DNA from: Clostridium sp. CAG:451
GTDB taxonomy: Bacteria > Bacillota_I > Bacilli_A > RF39 > UBA660
Assembly (NCBI GenBank): GCA_000438295.1
Contig: FR901087.1
Coordinates: forward strand, 1-10,676
Direction of reading: 5' to 3'
DNA length: 10,676 nt
In this document: positions 1-4,762 of the stretch, one piece after another
Layout of the letters: every line of letters begins with the position of its first letter
How positions within the stretch are numbered: position 1 is the first letter of the stretch
The notes under the pieces: generated by a model
Databases searched by the model: none
What the model was told of the DNA's origin: nothing
What the model saw: only the letters and a program-made list of their open reading frames with translations
Position numbers and translations under genes: made by a program

Positions 1-3
1 AGA

Positions 4-303
4 CTAGTCGAGTGCTATTGGTACAGCATAAGTTGAAAACTTAACATTCTGTTCCAAATCAAAATTATCAATAGACTTAACAAGTCCAATACATCCAACT
101 TGAAATAAATCATCTAAGTTCTCATTATAATTTTTGAATCTTTTTAAAATACTTAAGACTAGCTTTAAATTACCTTCTACCAAATCATTCCTAGCAAAAG
201 GATTAGTTTTAATATTTTTAAAGAGTTCTGTCATCTCTTCACTAGTTAATACTTTTAAATTTCTTGTATCTACTCCACTAATTTCCACTTTATAGTTTGA
301 CAT
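4..303 (-). CDS. sigG: RNA polymerase sporulation sigma factor SigG, N-terminal part, ends abnormally at the window edge
   Basis: SigG is the late forespore-specific sigma factor that directs spore maturation genes. The visible 99 residues begin with the SigG-typical N-terminus (KVEISGVDTRNLKVL) and continue through sigma regions 1.2-2.1 (NDLVEGNLKLVLSILKRF, about residues 40-57) and 2.2 (DDLFQVGCIGLVKSIDNFDL, about 64-83) to KFSTYAVP. Family members continue here with MIIGEIRR and about 160 further residues (the rest of region 2, then regions 3 and 4). Here the frame reads PIALD and then TAG at 4-6, so the -10-recognising part and all of region 4 are absent. The divergence starts about 15 bases from the window edge, so a contig-end artefact is as likely as a real truncation. 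The start at 303 has a good ribosome binding site, AAGGTGA (308-314). The gene follows the RluA-type gene in the same direction with 42 bases between. Assignment as SigG rather than SigF rests on the N-terminal motif. Confidence 0.85.
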   Translation of the reverse strand: MSNYKVEISGVDTRNLKVLTSEEMTELFKNIKTNPFARNDLVEGNLKLVLSILKRFKNYNENLDDLFQVGCIGLVKSIDNFDLEQNVKFSTYAVPIALD

Positions 304-304
304 T

Positions 305-340
305 TTATCACCTTTCTATCTTATAATGATAGAAAGATAA
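305..340 (-). promoter_or_regulatory. hairpin able to mask the sigG ribosome binding site
   Basis: In minus-strand RNA, CTTTCTATC (328-336) and GATAGAAAG (312-320) form a perfect 9-bp stem with a 7-nt loop. After a 3-nt bulge, TTAT (337-340) can pair with ATAA (305-308). The ribosome binding site AAGGTGA (308-314) lies in the 3' arm and bulge. A read-through transcript from the RluA-type gene would carry both arms. A transcript started at the sigma-G-like promoter would lack the 5' arm and leave the site free. There is no U-tract on the minus strand, so it is not a terminator for these genes. Confidence 0.5.
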
Positions 341-351
341 TTTTTTTATAC
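322..351 (-). promoter_or_regulatory. candidate sigma-G-type promoter of sigG
   Basis: On the minus strand GTATA (347-351) and CATTATA (322-328) are separated by 18 bases. This fits the known sigma-G pattern GYATA-N17/18-CATNNTA, and sigG is autoregulated in Bacillus. The -35 element overlaps the stop codon of the upstream RluA-type gene. Predicted transcription start is near 314-316, directly before the ribosome binding site. In AT-rich DNA such a match can occur by chance, but its position just ahead of sigG supports it. Confidence 0.5.
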
Positions 352-1188
352 ATATTTTTGGAATTCTCTTGGTAATTTACTCTCAAATGTATATTTTTTC
401 TTATTATTTGGATTAGTTAAAACTATTTTAGAAGCATGTAGTAATAATCTTTTAGCTTTAATATCACTAGTATATTTTGTATCTCCTACAATTGGATATC
501 CTAAATATGATAGAACTGCTCTTATTTGATTTTTTCTACCCGTCTTAATATTTACTTTTACTAAGGCATAATTTTTCTTTTCTTTTAATACTGTTATAGA
601 AGTAATTGCTTTTTTACCATTTTTTTCATTAGTAACATGTACTTTATAATTATTATCTTCCTTTAAATAACATGTATAGTTAGTATATGACTTTATTCCT
701 TTTGGTACTACTGCTATATACTCTCTATCTTCTATCAAGTTATTCCAATCATTTTGTAGTAGTTCTTTTACTCTTTCATCTTTTACAAAGATTACTACTC
801 CTGATGTATCTTTATCTAGACGATGTAAAATAAATATTTTATCCTTACTATTTCTTTCTTTAATAAATTGACGCATCATATGATAAGCTGTTTTTTCTTT
901 TTCTTTAGTAGTTGCTATTGTTAATAAATGTGCTGGTTTTTCTATTACTAAAAAGTATTCATCTTCATAAAGTATCTTTAAAGGACACTTCTTATGAGTC
1001 TTATAATCTTTTCTAATTTCAATAATATCATTTTTCTTTACTTTGTAGTTATAAGCAGTAATAGATTTACCGTTTACAAAAACACTATTATTTTTTAGAT
1101 ATGATTTTAATTTTTTATGACTTTGTTCGTTAAATAATTTTAATATTGTTTCTAACAATAATCCTTCTTCTTCGACTTTTTTATACAT
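346..1188 (-). CDS. RluA/RluD-family 23S rRNA pseudouridine synthase
   Basis: Predicted cytoplasmic enzyme that isomerises uridine to pseudouridine in RNA, most likely large-subunit rRNA. The 280-residue length is normal for the family. Residues about 10-60 resemble an S4-like RNA-binding domain (KLKSYLKNNSVFVNGK, then a KKNDIIEI ending). The catalytic domain carries the RluA hallmark HRLDKDTSGVVIF at about residues 122-134, where the aspartate of HRLD is the catalytic nucleophile. It also has the later family blocks TGRKNQIRAVLSYLGYPIVGD and RLLLHASKI. The start has AGAGGTG (1194-1200) five bases upstream. Specific U positions cannot be assigned, so RluD, RluC or a Gram-positive paralogue are all possible. 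It is the first gene of a possible two-gene unit with sigG, an unusual neighbour: in Bacillus sigG follows spoIIGA-sigE. Confidence 0.9.
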   Translation of the reverse strand: MYKKVEEEGLLLETILKLFNEQSHKKLKSYLKNNSVFVNGKSITAYNYKVKKNDIIEIRKDYKTHKKCPLKILYEDEYFLVIEKPAHLLTIATTKEKEKTAYHMMRQFIKERNSKDKIFILHRLDKDTSGVVIFVKDERVKELLQNDWNNLIEDREYIAVVPKGIKSYTNYTCYLKEDNNYKVHVTNEKNGKKAITSITVLKEKKNYALVKVNIKTGRKNQIRAVLSYLGYPIVGDTKYTSDIKAKRLLLHASKIVLTNPNNKKKYTFESKLPREFQKYV

Positions 1189-1211
1189 AAAAGCACCTCT
1201 TTTCTTAGAAG

Positions 1212-1240
1212 ATTATAGCAAAAGATGAAATTTATCACAA
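1212..1240 (-). promoter_or_regulatory. sigma-A promoter of the RluA-type gene
   Basis: On the minus strand, TTGTGA (1235-1240), a 17-base spacer and TATAAT (1212-1217), with TGC directly before the -10 (an extended -10). Predicted start is near 1205, giving a short leader that just includes the AGAGGTG ribosome binding site. Confidence 0.65.
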
Positions 1241-1257
1241 TATTTTTTAAAAAAAGC

Positions 1258-1286
1258 TTGATTTTTAATCACATCTTTGCTATTCT
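1258..1286 (+). promoter_or_regulatory. upstream promoter (P1) of the tRNA cluster
   Basis: TTGATT (1258-1263), 17 bases, TATTCT (1281-1286), with TGC before the -10. It lies about 100 bases before tRNA-Ile, so it would add a long 5' leader to the precursor. It is the weaker of the two tandem candidates by -10 match. Confidence 0.45.
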
Positions 1287-1330
1287 AAGTATGCAAGTCG
1301 GAAATATATTACAAAATTAAAAAAAAAGAC

Positions 1331-1359
1331 TTGATTTATGAAACATTTTATTGTAATAT
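1331..1359 (+). promoter_or_regulatory. proximal promoter (P2) of the tRNA cluster
   Basis: TTGATT (1331-1336), 17 bases, TAATAT (1354-1359). Predicted start near 1366, about 17 bases before the mature 5' end of tRNA-Ile. Tandem sigma-A promoters are common ahead of stable RNA genes. Confidence 0.6.
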
Positions 1360-1382
1360 TAAATTGTTCTGTTTGAAAGAAC

Positions 1383-1459
1383 GGGCTTGTAGCTCAGTTG
1401 GTTAGAGCGCTCGCTTGATAAGCGAGAGGTCACAGGTTCAAGTCCTGTCAGGCCCACCA
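1383..1459 (+). tRNA. tRNA-Ile (anticodon GAT)
   Basis: A 77-nt cloverleaf. Acceptor stem GGGCTTG pairs with CAGGCCC (one G-U), discriminator A, CCA encoded at 1457-1459. The anticodon stem CTCGC/GCGAG encloses the loop TTGATAA, so the anticodon is GAT. The D-arm is AGCTCAGTTGGTTAGAGC and the T-arm contains GGTTCAAGTCC. First gene of a three-tRNA unit. Confidence 0.97.
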
Positions 1460-1465
1460 TTAGAT

Positions 1466-1542
1466 GCCTCAATAGCTCAGTTGGTTAGAGCACTTGACTG
1501 TTAATCAAGGGGTCCTAGGTTCAAGTCCTAGTTGAGGCGCCA
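1466..1542 (+). tRNA. tRNA-Asn (anticodon GTT)
   Basis: Acceptor GCCTCAA pairs with TTGAGGC, discriminator G, CCA encoded at 1540-1542. Anticodon stem CTTGA/TCAAG with loop CTGTTAA gives GTT. It starts 6 bases after tRNA-Ile, so the two are co-transcribed and processed from one precursor. Confidence 0.97.
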
Positions 1543-1550
1543 TTTTTTTT

Positions 1551-1627
1551 GGCCAGTTGGTGAAGTGGCTTAACACACTGCCCTTTCACGGCAGCATTCA
1601 CGGATTCGAATTCCGTACTGGTCACCA
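1551..1627 (+). tRNA. tRNA-Glu (anticodon TTC)
   Basis: Acceptor GGCCAGT pairs with ACTGGTC (one G-U), discriminator A, CCA encoded at 1625-1627. Anticodon stem CTGCC/GGCAG with loop CTTTCAC gives TTC. It is separated from tRNA-Asn by 8 bases that are all T. Last tRNA of the unit before a terminator. Confidence 0.97.
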
Positions 1628-1637
1628 TAATGATTGC

Positions 1638-1662
1638 AAAGCCTTATTTCAAGGCTTTTTAT
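1638..1662 (+). terminator. intrinsic terminator of the tRNA cluster
   Basis: AAAGCCTT (1638-1645) and AAGGCTTT (1651-1658) form an 8-bp stem with a 5-nt loop, followed by a T-rich stretch. It ends the Ile-Asn-Glu unit and isolates it from the downstream small-RNA locus. Confidence 0.85.
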
Positions 1663-1674
1663 TTTAAATTTCAT

Positions 1675-1692
1675 TTAGCAAGCACTTGCTAA
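1675..1692 (+). promoter_or_regulatory. palindromic operator-like site over the -35 box of the small-RNA promoter
   Basis: TTAGCAAG and CTTGCTAA are perfect 8-bp inverted arms around a CA centre. The right arm contains the -35 hexamer TTGCTA, so a bound protein would block the promoter. Its 9-base core GCAAGCACT (1678-1686) recurs at 1948-1956 in the leader of the convergent peptide gene. No regulator is encoded in the window. Confidence 0.4.
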
Positions 1693-1714
1693 AAGTATGA
1701 CTTTATGCTACTAT
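1686..1714 (+). promoter_or_regulatory. promoter of the short plus-strand RNA
   Basis: TTGCTA (1686-1691), 17 bases, TACTAT (1709-1714), with TGC directly before the -10 (an extended -10). Predicted start near 1721. The promoter does not precede any convincing protein gene, which points to a non-coding product. Confidence 0.65.
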
Positions 1715-1720
1715 GTATAT

Positions 1721-1829
1721 AGATGAAGGAAACTTCATATAATAAAAAAGGAAATACTTAATATCCAATGTTTGAGTACTTACCTTAATTAGGGTTTGCA
1801 CACAATCTATTAGATTGAGTGCTTTTTTT
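1721..1829 (+). ncRNA. short RNA of about 109 nt, candidate antitoxin of a type I system
   Basis: The interval is bounded by an extended -10 promoter and an intrinsic terminator, with no credible reading frame inside. The RNA would start with a tight 6-bp hairpin, ATGAAG-GAAA-CTTCAT (1723-1738), closed by a GNRA tetraloop, which is typical of a protected 5' end. It runs towards a 24-codon hydrophobic peptide gene on the opposite strand (1839-1913). If the peptide mRNA continues past its stop codon to the T-run at 1744-1749, the two RNAs overlap with full complementarity over about 86 nt (1744-1829). This convergent, 3'-overlapping layout is known from txpA/ratA and bsrG/SR4 of Bacillus. The antitoxin role is inferred; a simple small RNA or leader attenuator would look similar. 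Confidence 0.5.
1798..1829 (+). terminator. intrinsic terminator of the short RNA
   Basis: GCAC (1798-1801) with GTGC (1819-1822), and CAATCT (1803-1808) with AGATTG (1812-1817), separated by one A-A mismatch and closed by the loop ATT, followed by seven Ts. On the minus strand the same hairpin forms but is followed by AAACCC, so it should stop plus-strand transcription only. The convergent peptide mRNA may therefore read through it. Confidence 0.85.
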
Positions 1830-1838
1830 ATTTTATGA

Positions 1839-1913
1839 CTACTTATAAAGTAGGCCAATTAGTAACATTATAATTACTACTAATAATGATATTAATAAAT
1901 CTTTTTTAGACAT
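1839..1913 (-). CDS. 24-residue hydrophobic peptide, candidate type I toxin
   Basis: ATG at 1911-1913, TAG at 1839-1841. The peptide starts MSKKDLLIS and continues as one uninterrupted hydrophobic stretch (LLVVIIMLLIGLL) ending in YK. It is thus a positively charged N-terminus plus a single membrane-spanning helix. AAGGAGG (1924-1930), ten bases upstream, is a near-perfect ribosome binding site, which argues strongly that the frame is translated. Small peptides of this build are toxins of type I systems (Fst, TxpA, holin-like toxins, Ibs) or small membrane regulators. I cannot place it in a named family by sequence. Supporting context: a hairpin masks the ribosome binding site, a -10 box lies upstream, and a convergent short RNA ends ten bases from the stop codon. 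It lies between two tRNA units. It could instead be a membrane-anchoring regulatory peptide. Confidence 0.6.
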   Translation of the reverse strand: MSKKDLLISLLVVIIMLLIGLLYK

Positions 1914-1923
1914 AAATATCAAG

Positions 1924-1948
1924 CCTCCTTCCTTTAAAAGAAGAAAGG
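1924..1948 (-). promoter_or_regulatory. ribosome binding site of the small peptide and the hairpin that masks it
   Basis: In minus-strand RNA CCTTTCTT (1941-1948) pairs with AAGGAAGG (1927-1934) through 8 bp (one G-U) across a 6-nt loop. The 3' arm takes up four bases of the AAGGAGG site at 1924-1930. Hiding a strong ribosome binding site in a local stem is a recurring feature of type I toxin mRNAs. CCTT at 1945-1948 can alternatively pair with AAGG near 1786, so the hairpin competes with a long-range fold. Confidence 0.5.
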
Positions 1949-1981
1949 CAAGCACTCTAACTATTAAGTATTTCAAGTGCT

Positions 1982-1987
1982 ATTATA
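1982..1987 (-). promoter_or_regulatory. -10 box of the small-peptide promoter
   Basis: Perfect TATAAT on the minus strand. The expected -35 region (about 2005-2010) reads TTCTCT, a poor match, so the promoter may be weak or activated. Predicted start is near 1973-1978, immediately before GAAATACTTAATA. The inverted words AGCACT (1951-1956) and AGTGCT (1976-1981) flank the start region. Confidence 0.5.
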
Positions 1988-2045
1988 CTATTCTAAACAA
2001 TAAAAGAGAAAAGTTTTAATATTTTCCGTATTATTGTAAAAAGGA

Positions 2046-2082
2046 AATTAAATTAAAAAATAACTTATCTTTTAATTTAATT
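2046..2082. repeat. A/T-only 13-bp perfect inverted repeat
   Basis: AATTAAATTAAAA (2046-2058) and TTTTAATTTAATT (2070-2082) with an 11-base centre. It lies in the otherwise gene-free stretch between the small-peptide promoter and the tRNA-Ser promoter, where nothing else is recognisable. With only A and T the stem is weak and partly expected from composition. It may act as an upstream AT-rich element. Confidence 0.4.
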
Positions 2083-2092
2083 AGTTCAATTT

Positions 2093-2127
2093 CACTTTTT
2101 CTTTGTAAAAGTGTTGACATCACTTTT
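2093..2127. promoter_or_regulatory. three regularly spaced inverted half-sites around the tRNA-Ser -35 box
   Basis: CACTTTT (2093-2099), AAAAGTG (2107-2113) and CACTTTT (2121-2127) alternate in orientation with exactly 7 bases between neighbours, a 14-base period. The second gap is TTGACAT, containing the -35 hexamer itself. This is the geometry of a protein operator laid over a promoter. No regulator can be named. Confidence 0.4.
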
Positions 2128-2142
2128 ATTTTACGGTAATAT
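2114..2142 (+). promoter_or_regulatory. promoter of tRNA-Ser
   Basis: Consensus TTGACA (2114-2119), 17 bases, TAATAT (2137-2142). Predicted start near 2149, about 14 bases before the mature tRNA. The best -35 match in the window. Confidence 0.8.
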
Positions 2143-2162
2143 TATAACTACGGAAGCAATTT

Positions 2163-2253
2163 GGAGACATACTCAAGAGGCTGAAGAGGCTCCCCTGCTA
2201 AGGGAGTAGGATGGGTAACTGTCGCGAGGGTTCAAATCCCTCTGTCTCCGCCA
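2163..2253 (+). tRNA. tRNA-Ser (anticodon GCT)
   Basis: A 91-nt class II tRNA. Acceptor GGAGACA pairs with TGTCTCC, discriminator G, CCA encoded at 2251-2253. The anticodon stem CTCCC/GGGAG with loop CTGCTAA gives GCT, which reads AGC and AGT codons. A long variable arm follows (about 2209-2228). The T-arm is GAGGGTTCAAATCCCTC. It is transcribed alone from its own promoter. Confidence 0.97.
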
Positions 2254-2263
2254 TTTAGAATTT

Positions 2264-2287
2264 AAAACCCTTATGGGTTTTTATTTT
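2264..2287 (+). terminator. intrinsic terminator of tRNA-Ser
   Basis: AAAACCC (2264-2270) and GGGTTTT (2275-2281) form a 7-bp stem with a TTAT loop, followed by a T-rich tail. Confidence 0.75.
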
Positions 2288-2296
2288 ATTTATAAG

Positions 2297-2339
2297 AAAA
2301 AAAGTCATAAATATCAAGTTGATATCTACGACTTTTTTT
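2297..2339 (-). terminator. intrinsic terminator of the CtpE-like ATPase gene
   Basis: A long hairpin begins right at the ATPase stop codon: an A-run with GTCGTAGATATCA pairs with TGATATTTATGAC and a T-run around a 3-nt loop. Two positions are G-U pairs in minus-strand RNA but A-C mismatches on the plus strand. The structure is therefore built for the minus-strand transcript, although it may slow plus-strand transcripts from tRNA-Ser too. Confidence 0.85.
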
Positions 2340-4677
2340 ATATCCTATTTTTACTACTTAATTTCATCATAAGTTTATCGATAAGCATTTCAAAGAAAGT
2401 ATATAATCTATGTGATAAATACATTAAGATAAATGCTAGGAAAATCATAAAGACGTTAAAATGTGTTATAGAAAATAAAGTAGTTAAGTTAAAGATAGCA
2501 TATATAAATAGATAAAACATTGTACTAAATAGAATTAGTCTTATTCTATTAAATGGTCTACATATTTTAAATAAAAGAATAAATGACGTATAACCAGTCA
2601 AAGTTAAACATAGGGTTGATATTTTAGCATAACTAAGACTAAACATCTGCCCTGCTAGACATATTAGTAAAATATTTAAGATAATTGTAAAAGCCGGTGG
2701 TGCTGATTTTTTTAAGACATTCACTAAGAACTTTCCTTTTACTCTTTCTTTATTAGGTTCAAGTGCCAAGACAAATGATGGTATTCCAATAGTTACTACA
2801 CTAGCAAGAGTTAACTGAATAGGAATAAAAGGATAAGACATTTCAATGAAAAGAAATAGAAAGGCAAGTATTCCTGCATAAATAGTTTTAACTAGGAATA
2901 AAGAGGCTGATCTTTCAAGATTATTTATACTTCTTCTCCCCTCTGCTACGACACTAGGCATAGAAGCAAAATTAGAATCTAGTAAGACTAATTGGGATAC
3001 ACTTCTTGCAGCATCACTTCCTGAAGCCATGGCAATAGAACAGTCAGCTTCTTTTAGAGCTAAACAATCATTAACGCCATCTCCCGTCATGGCTACATTG
3101 TGCCCTGCTTCTTTTAAAGCTCTAATAAGTAAGTGCTTTTCTTCTGGTTTAACCCTTCCAAATACATCATACTCTAAAGCTGCTTTTTGTATTTCTTCTT
3201 CGCTATTTAAAGTAGATAAATCTATCACTCTAAGCTTTTCAGTAAGTCCTGCTCTTTTAGCAATAGCTGAAACAGTAATAGGATTATCTCCAGATATGAT
3301 TTTAATAGCAACACCTTGTTCTTTAAAGTACTCTAATGTTTTCTTAGCTTCTTTTCTAACTTTATCTTGTAATAAAATAAATCCTAAAGCTTTTCTTTCT
3401 TCATTCTTTTTACCGTAATTATTAACCTTGACTAGAACTAAAACACGATACTTTTTAATATAATCATCTAACATCTTTTGATAACTCTTACCGTGATCTT
3501 TTAAAACAAATTCTACTGCTCCAATCAAATAAGTATCAGTAGCAAACTTTACACCAGAATATTTCTTTTCGGATGAAAAAGGAATAACTTCTTCTACTTT
3601 CCATTTTGGTTTACGATAATAAGCATCTCTTATAGCAATAGCAGTAGCATTTTTATCTTTTGTAGCTGCCATCATACTACCTAAAATATCTCCTAGTAAA
3701 GCTTTAGTTTCTCCATCTAATGGAATAACATCAACTACTTCCATTTTACCTTCAGTAATAGTACCTGTCTTATCAAGACAAATCACATCAACTCTAGCAA
3801 GAGATTCAATACAGTATAAATCTTGTACTAAAACTTTTTCTTTAGAAAGACGAATAACAGAAACAGCAAAAACAGTTGACGTTAATAATACTAATCCTTC
3901 TGGTATCATTCCTATAATAGCTGCTACTGTGTTAACAACAGCATTTTGCAAAGTATTCCCTGATAAATATAACTGTCTTGCAAAAAGTAAGATTCCAAGA
4001 GGAACTATAATAACTGAAATAGTCTTAACTATTTTATTAAGAGAACGCATAATTTCAGATGATATTGGTTTTATATATTTAGTATCACTTGATATTTTAG
4101 CAGTATAGTTATCATATCCAATATGTTCTACCTTAGCTTTAGCATTGCCACTTACAATAAAACTACCTGATAATAGCATATCGCCTTCTTTTTTTATTAA
4201 GGTATCACTTTCACCCGTTATAAATGACTCATCAACTTCCACTACTCCATCTACTATAATAGCATCCGTAATTACTTGATTACCTAATTCAAGTATAATA
4301 ATATCATCTAAAACAACTTCATCTAGATTAACATCATATTCTTCCTTATCTCTTAATACTTTAACTTTTGATGCTGATACCACTGATAATTTATCAATAA
4401 CACTTTTAGAATGTAATTCTTGAAATGTACTAATAACAGTATTTAAAACGATAATAAGTAGAAAGCCAAGATTCTTATAACTACCTACTAAAATAATTGC
4501 TACTGCTAAAATAACATTGATTATATTAAATAATGTAACAGTATTTTCTAAGATGATTTCTTTAGCACTTTTTGTTTTTACATTTGTATTAAAGTTAACT
4601 AAATTATCTTTAATTCTTTCATTTACTTGTTCTTTACTAAGACCAATATTCTTATCAGGATTATATCTTTTACTCAT
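2338..4677 (-). CDS. P-type cation-transporting ATPase, CtpE-like (calcium-type)
   Basis: Membrane ATPase of the P2 group that moves a cation, probably Ca2+, using an aspartyl-phosphate intermediate. In order: an N-terminal segment with membrane helices about 45-90; the actuator domain with TGES (154-157); the M4 helix with the ion-binding motif IPEGL (258-262); the phosphorylation site DKTGT with Asp302; a nucleotide domain much shorter than in PacL/SERCA pumps; the hinge TGDGVND (531-537); then the CtpE-typical run ADCSIAMASGSDAARSVSQL and a C-terminal membrane bundle. At 779 residues it has the short size of the CtpE family, whose mycobacterial member is linked to Ca2+ uptake. Ribosome binding site AAAGGA (4687-4692) and an extended -10 promoter precede it, and a strong terminator follows directly at the stop codon. 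It stands alone, divergent from the unknown membrane protein. Substrate is inferred from family only. Confidence 0.88.
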   Translation of the reverse strand: MSKRYNPDKNIGLSKEQVNERIKDNLVNFNTNVKTKSAKEIILENTVTLFNIINVILAVAIILVGSYKNLGFLLIIVLNTVISTFQELHSKSVIDKLSVVSASKVKVLRDKEEYDVNLDEVVLDDIIILELGNQVITDAIIVDGVVEVDESFITGESDTLIKKEGDMLLSGSFIVSGNAKAKVEHIGYDNYTAKISSDTKYIKPISSEIMRSLNKIVKTISVIIVPLGILLFARQLYLSGNTLQNAVVNTVAAIIGMIPEGLVLLTSTVFAVSVIRLSKEKVLVQDLYCIESLARVDVICLDKTGTITEGKMEVVDVIPLDGETKALLGDILGSMMAATKDKNATAIAIRDAYYRKPKWKVEEVIPFSSEKKYSGVKFATDTYLIGAVEFVLKDHGKSYQKMLDDYIKKYRVLVLVKVNNYGKKNEERKALGFILLQDKVRKEAKKTLEYFKEQGVAIKIISGDNPITVSAIAKRAGLTEKLRVIDLSTLNSEEEIQKAALEYDVFGRVKPEEKHLLIRALKEAGHNVAMTGDGVNDCLALKEADCSIAMASGSDAARSVSQLVLLDSNFASMPSVVAEGRRSINNLERSASLFLVKTIYAGILAFLFLFIEMSYPFIPIQLTLASVVTIGIPSFVLALEPNKERVKGKFLVNVLKKSAPPAFTIILNILLICLAGQMFSLSYAKISTLCLTLTGYTSFILLFKICRPFNRIRLILFSTMFYLFIYAIFNLTTLFSITHFNVFMIFLAFILMYLSHRLYTFFEMLIDKLMMKLSSKNRI

Positions 4678-4699
4678 CTAATCACGTCCTTTCTTACCA

Positions 4700-4708
4700 A
4701 TTATAACA
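4700..4708 (-). promoter_or_regulatory. extended -10 promoter of the CtpE-like ATPase gene
   Basis: TGT-TATAAT on the minus strand (4700-4708). No good -35 hexamer is seen at 17 bases, which is tolerated with the TGn extension. Predicted start is near 4693, just before the AAAGGA ribosome binding site, so the leader is very short. Confidence 0.5.
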
Positions 4709-4734
4709 TAATAATAGAAGAATTTAGTAAAATA

Positions 4735-4743
4735 TGTTATAGT
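4735..4743 (+). promoter_or_regulatory. extended -10 promoter of the unknown membrane protein gene
   Basis: TGT-TATAGT (4735-4743) with only TAGAAG at the -35 position. Predicted start near 4750, immediately before the ribosome binding site AGAGGTGG (4751-4758). It faces the opposite way to the ATPase promoter 30 bases away, so the two could share control. Confidence 0.4.
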
Positions 4744-4762
4744 ATGTCTAAGAGGTGGATAT

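Larger units (their letters stand above)
1751..1974. repeat. imperfect inverted repeat enclosing the small-peptide gene (arms 1751-1786 and 1945-1974)
   Basis: GAAATACTTAATA at 1751-1763 recurs exactly, inverted, at 1962-1974. After six extra bases on the left side, the segment 1770-1786 matches the inverted 1945-1961 at 14 of 17 positions. In minus-strand RNA two of the three differences become G-U pairs, giving 16 of 17 paired. The peptide gene and the plus-strand terminator lie inside. The arms could act as a 5'-3' mRNA fold or be the ends of a small non-autonomous element; I see no target-site duplication. Confidence 0.7.

Noticed and set aside
312..347. Terminator of plus-strand transcripts (9-bp stem followed by a T-run on the plus strand)
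   Set aside because: No plus-strand gene ends here; the stem makes more sense as a leader hairpin for sigG, although a minor terminator role cannot be excluded.
1723..1761. 12-codon frame (MKETSYNKKGNT) at the start of the plus-strand short RNA
   Set aside because: It begins 2 bases after the predicted transcript start, so there is no room for a ribosome binding site, and the start codon lies in the 5' hairpin.
1769..1789. 6-codon frame (MFEYLP) in the short RNA, possible leader peptide
   Set aside because: No ribosome binding site at a useful distance and no downstream gene to control.
1751..1974. MITE with terminal inverted repeats
   Set aside because: The arms fit an RNA fold with strand-specific G-U pairs, and no target-site duplication flanks them. 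Kept as an alternative only.
1951..1981. CIRCE (HrcA heat-shock) operator in the small-peptide leader
   Set aside because: The half-sites AGCACTC and AAGTGCTA resemble CIRCE, but CIRCE has a 9-base gap and here it is about 17, and no heat-shock gene follows.
2273..2515. 80-residue plus-strand frame, and similar frames at 3029-3418, 7369-7845 and 9830-10090
   Set aside because: They are antisense to well-supported ATPase and ABC genes and have no ribosome binding sites or family features.
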